NCBI GenBank assembly: GCA_035280025.1 | Contig: DATEGT010000151.1 | Coordinates: forward strand, 1-15,209 | Length of the DNA: 15,209 nt | Direction of reading: 5' to 3' | Source: VBDM01 sp035280025 | GTDB lineage: Bacteria > Pseudomonadota > Gammaproteobacteria > Burkholderiales > SG8-39 | Shown here: positions 13,849 through 15,209 of the stretch, piece by piece | Numbering within the stretch: position 1 is the stretch's first letter | How the letters are laid out: each line of letters starts with the position of its first letter | Program-made: the position numbers and the translations under genes | The notes under the pieces: model-generated | What the model was told of the DNA's origin: nothing | What the model saw: only the letters and a program-made list of their open reading frames with translations | Databases searched by the model: none

Positions 13849-14643
13849 TCAAACTGTTAAGAACAATTTCGCCATTTCCACCCCGGGGTCGGATGCCCGC
13901 ATGAACGCTTCGCCGACCAAAAAAGCCCGCATTCCGCCCTTTCGCAGCAATGCGACCTGCTCCGGCTTGTGTATTCCGCTTTCGGTTACCGCAATGCGCG
14001 GGTCGGGAATCAACGGCAAGAGCTCGAGGGTGGTTTCGAGGCGCGTATCGAACGTCCGCAGGTCGCGATTGTTGATCCCGACGAGCGGAGTCGAGAGCTG
14101 CAGCGCCAGATCGAGCTCGCTGCGATCGTGCACCTCGACCAGGACCGACATGCCGAGCGATTCGGCCACCGCTTCCAGCTCCCGCATGCGCTGAAGATCC
14201 AGCGCCGCTACGATGAGGAGAACGCAGTCGGCGCCCAGAGCGCGCGATTCGAACACCTGATAAGGATCGACCACGAAATCCTTGCGCAAGACCGGAAGAT
14301 CGCAGGCCCCGCGCGCCGCGGCGAGATCTTCGGCGCGGCCCTGGAAGAACTGCCGGTCGGTGAGCACCGAGAGGCAGGCGGCGCCGTGCGCTGCGTAGGA
14401 GCGCGCGATCGCGGCGGGGTCGAACCGCTCCCGCAACAGGCCCTTGCTCGGGCTCGCCTTCTTGATTTCGGCAATCACGGCCGGCACACCGGCCGCCATC
14501 TTCCCGCGCAGCGATCCGGCGAAGTCCCGGGGCTTCCCGGCGGCCCGGGCACGGCGCTGCATCGCGGCGTCGCCGACCTTCGCTTTCGCCCCGGCGATTT
14601 CCTCGGCCTTGACCGCCAGAATCTTCTGCAGGATGTCAGCCAC
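13849..14643 (-). CDS. trpC: Indole-3-glycerol phosphate synthase
   Basis: Closes the indole ring from CdRP in tryptophan synthesis; a single-domain TIM barrel. The 264 residues show the expected active-site set: E59 and K61 in AEIKKASPSKG, K121 in LRKDFVVDPYQ, E170 in VLVEVHD, N191 in VGINNRDL and S222 in TESGI. The phosphate-binding end FLVGEAFMRASDP is present. No fused TrpF domain is seen, unlike in E. coli. The start is GTG at 14641-14643, within the last codons of trpD (8-nt overlap), which implies coupling. It is the last trp gene here; the porin follows after 183 nt. Confidence 0.98.
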   Translation of the reverse strand: MADILQKILAVKAEEIAGAKAKVGDAAMQRRARAAGKPRDFAGSLRGKMAAGVPAVIAEIKKASPSKGLLRERFDPAAIARSYAAHGAACLSVLTDRQFFQGRAEDLAAARGACDLPVLRKDFVVDPYQVFESRALGADCVLLIVAALDLQRMRELEAVAESLGMSVLVEVHDRSELDLALQLSTPLVGINNRDLRTFDTRLETTLELLPLIPDPRIAVTESGIHKPEQVALLRKGGMRAFLVGEAFMRASDPGVEMAKLFLTV

Positions 14644-15209
14644 GCGCGAGCTGCTGGGTGAACCTGACGAATGCTTCGAGCTTCGCGCGCGCGGCGCCGC
14701 TCTTGATCAGCTCGAAAGCCTTCTCGGCGCCGTCCTCGAAGCTCGGCGCCTGCTCCGCGACGTAGATCGCGGCTCCCGCGTTGAGCGCGACGATGTCGCG
14801 GGCCGCGCCGGGAGCGTTCTCCAGCGCCGCCACGACGACCCTGCGGGATTCCTCGACGCTGGCGACACGCAGCGTCCTGGGATCGTGCACCGGCAGCCCG
14901 AATCGCTCCGGATGAACCACGTATTCGGCGATCCTTCCCTCCTTCAGCTCGCCGATCATGGTCTGGCCGCTCACCGATATCTCGTCCAGGCCTTCCATGC
15001 CGTATACGGTCATCGCTCGCCGGGCGCCGAGCCGCTGCAGCACCCGGATCTGGATGCCCACGAGATCCGGGTGAAACACGCCCATGAGCTGCATCTGCGC
15101 CCCCGCCGGATTGGTCAGCGGGCCGAGAATGTTGAAGATCGTTCGCACCCCGAGCTCGCGGCGCACGGGCGCCGCGTGCTTCATCGCGGCGTGATGCGCC
15201 GGCGCGAAC
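14636..15209 (-). CDS. trpD: Anthranilate phosphoribosyltransferase, C-terminal part (cut by window edge)
   Basis: Transfers the phosphoribosyl group of PRPP to anthranilate, the second committed step to tryptophan. About 190 C-terminal residues are visible, beginning in the conserved block FAPAHHAAMKHAAPVRRELG followed by VRTIFNILGPLTNPAGA, both anthranilate- and PRPP-site segments. Further on are GVFHPDLVG, RAMTVYGMEGLDEIS and the DPRTLRV region. The stop TGA at 14636-14638 lies inside trpC, so the pair forms an operon. The N-terminal glycine-rich PRPP loop and any upstream trpE or trpG lie outside the window. Confidence 0.97.
   Translation of the reverse strand, partial: FAPAHHAAMKHAAPVRRELGVRTIFNILGPLTNPAGAQMQLMGVFHPDLVGIQIRVLQRLGARRAMTVYGMEGLDEISVSGQTMIGELKEGRIAEYVVHPERFGLPVHDPRTLRVASVEESRRVVVAALENAPGAARDIVALNAGAAIYVAEQAPSFEDGAEKAFELIKSGAARAKLEAFVRFTQQLARG

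Overview
The window is a high-GC stretch of a Gram-negative chromosome, most likely from a betaproteobacterium close to Burkholderiales or Nitrosomonadales. I base this on a general porin of betaproteobacterial type, a FadL-type outer membrane protein, ubiquinone synthesis (coq7), the pair trpD-trpC, and the order rplM-rpsI-argC-(membrane protein)-bactofilin-erpA facing anmK, an M23 peptidase and tyrS. That order is recalled from betaproteobacterial genomes and was not checked here. No mobile element, phage gene, CRISPR array, tRNA or rRNA was seen. Genes are tightly packed and most are housekeeping.

Layout. At the left edge an msrA fragment (minus) faces an AidB-like acyl-CoA dehydrogenase (plus), which converges on a FadL-type OMP gene (minus). 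Next is tyrS (minus), divergent from an M23 endopeptidase gene that overlaps anmK by 4 nt (both plus, cell-wall turnover). A minus-strand block follows: argC, a membrane coiled-coil protein, bactofilin and erpA, closed by an intrinsic terminator. Upstream of it lies the rplM-rpsI unit with its own terminator. Then come a divergent osmC-family gene (plus), coq7 (minus), a porin gene (minus) with a UUCG-loop terminator, and the end of a trp operon (trpD-trpC, minus) running off the right edge.

The most unusual signal is between rplM and osmC. The minus strand there carries a complete small transcription unit of about 82 nt. It has a TATAAT promoter, a GC-rich 5' hairpin, a hairpin showing CUCCUCCUUU (a perfect anti-Shine-Dalgarno sequence) in its loop, and a strong terminator with eight U's. 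A second, near-consensus promoter for rplM begins just after that terminator, so the small RNA and the ribosomal operon look like separate units. The RNA has two anti-SD segments. One is a 9-nt perfect complement to the ribosome-binding site of the FadL-type OMP, and the other an 8-nt perfect complement to that of the porin, both encoded in this window. This suggests a cuckoo-RNA-like or MicF-like regulator of outer membrane proteins. It is inferred from sequence only.

Cell-envelope functions recur: an M23 endopeptidase, anhydromuramic acid kinase, bactofilin, an uncharacterised membrane coiled-coil protein beside it, and two OMPs. The remaining genes cover translation (tyrS, rplM, rpsI), Fe-S cluster delivery (erpA), arginine, tryptophan and ubiquinone synthesis, and stress repair (msrA, aidB-like, osmC-like).
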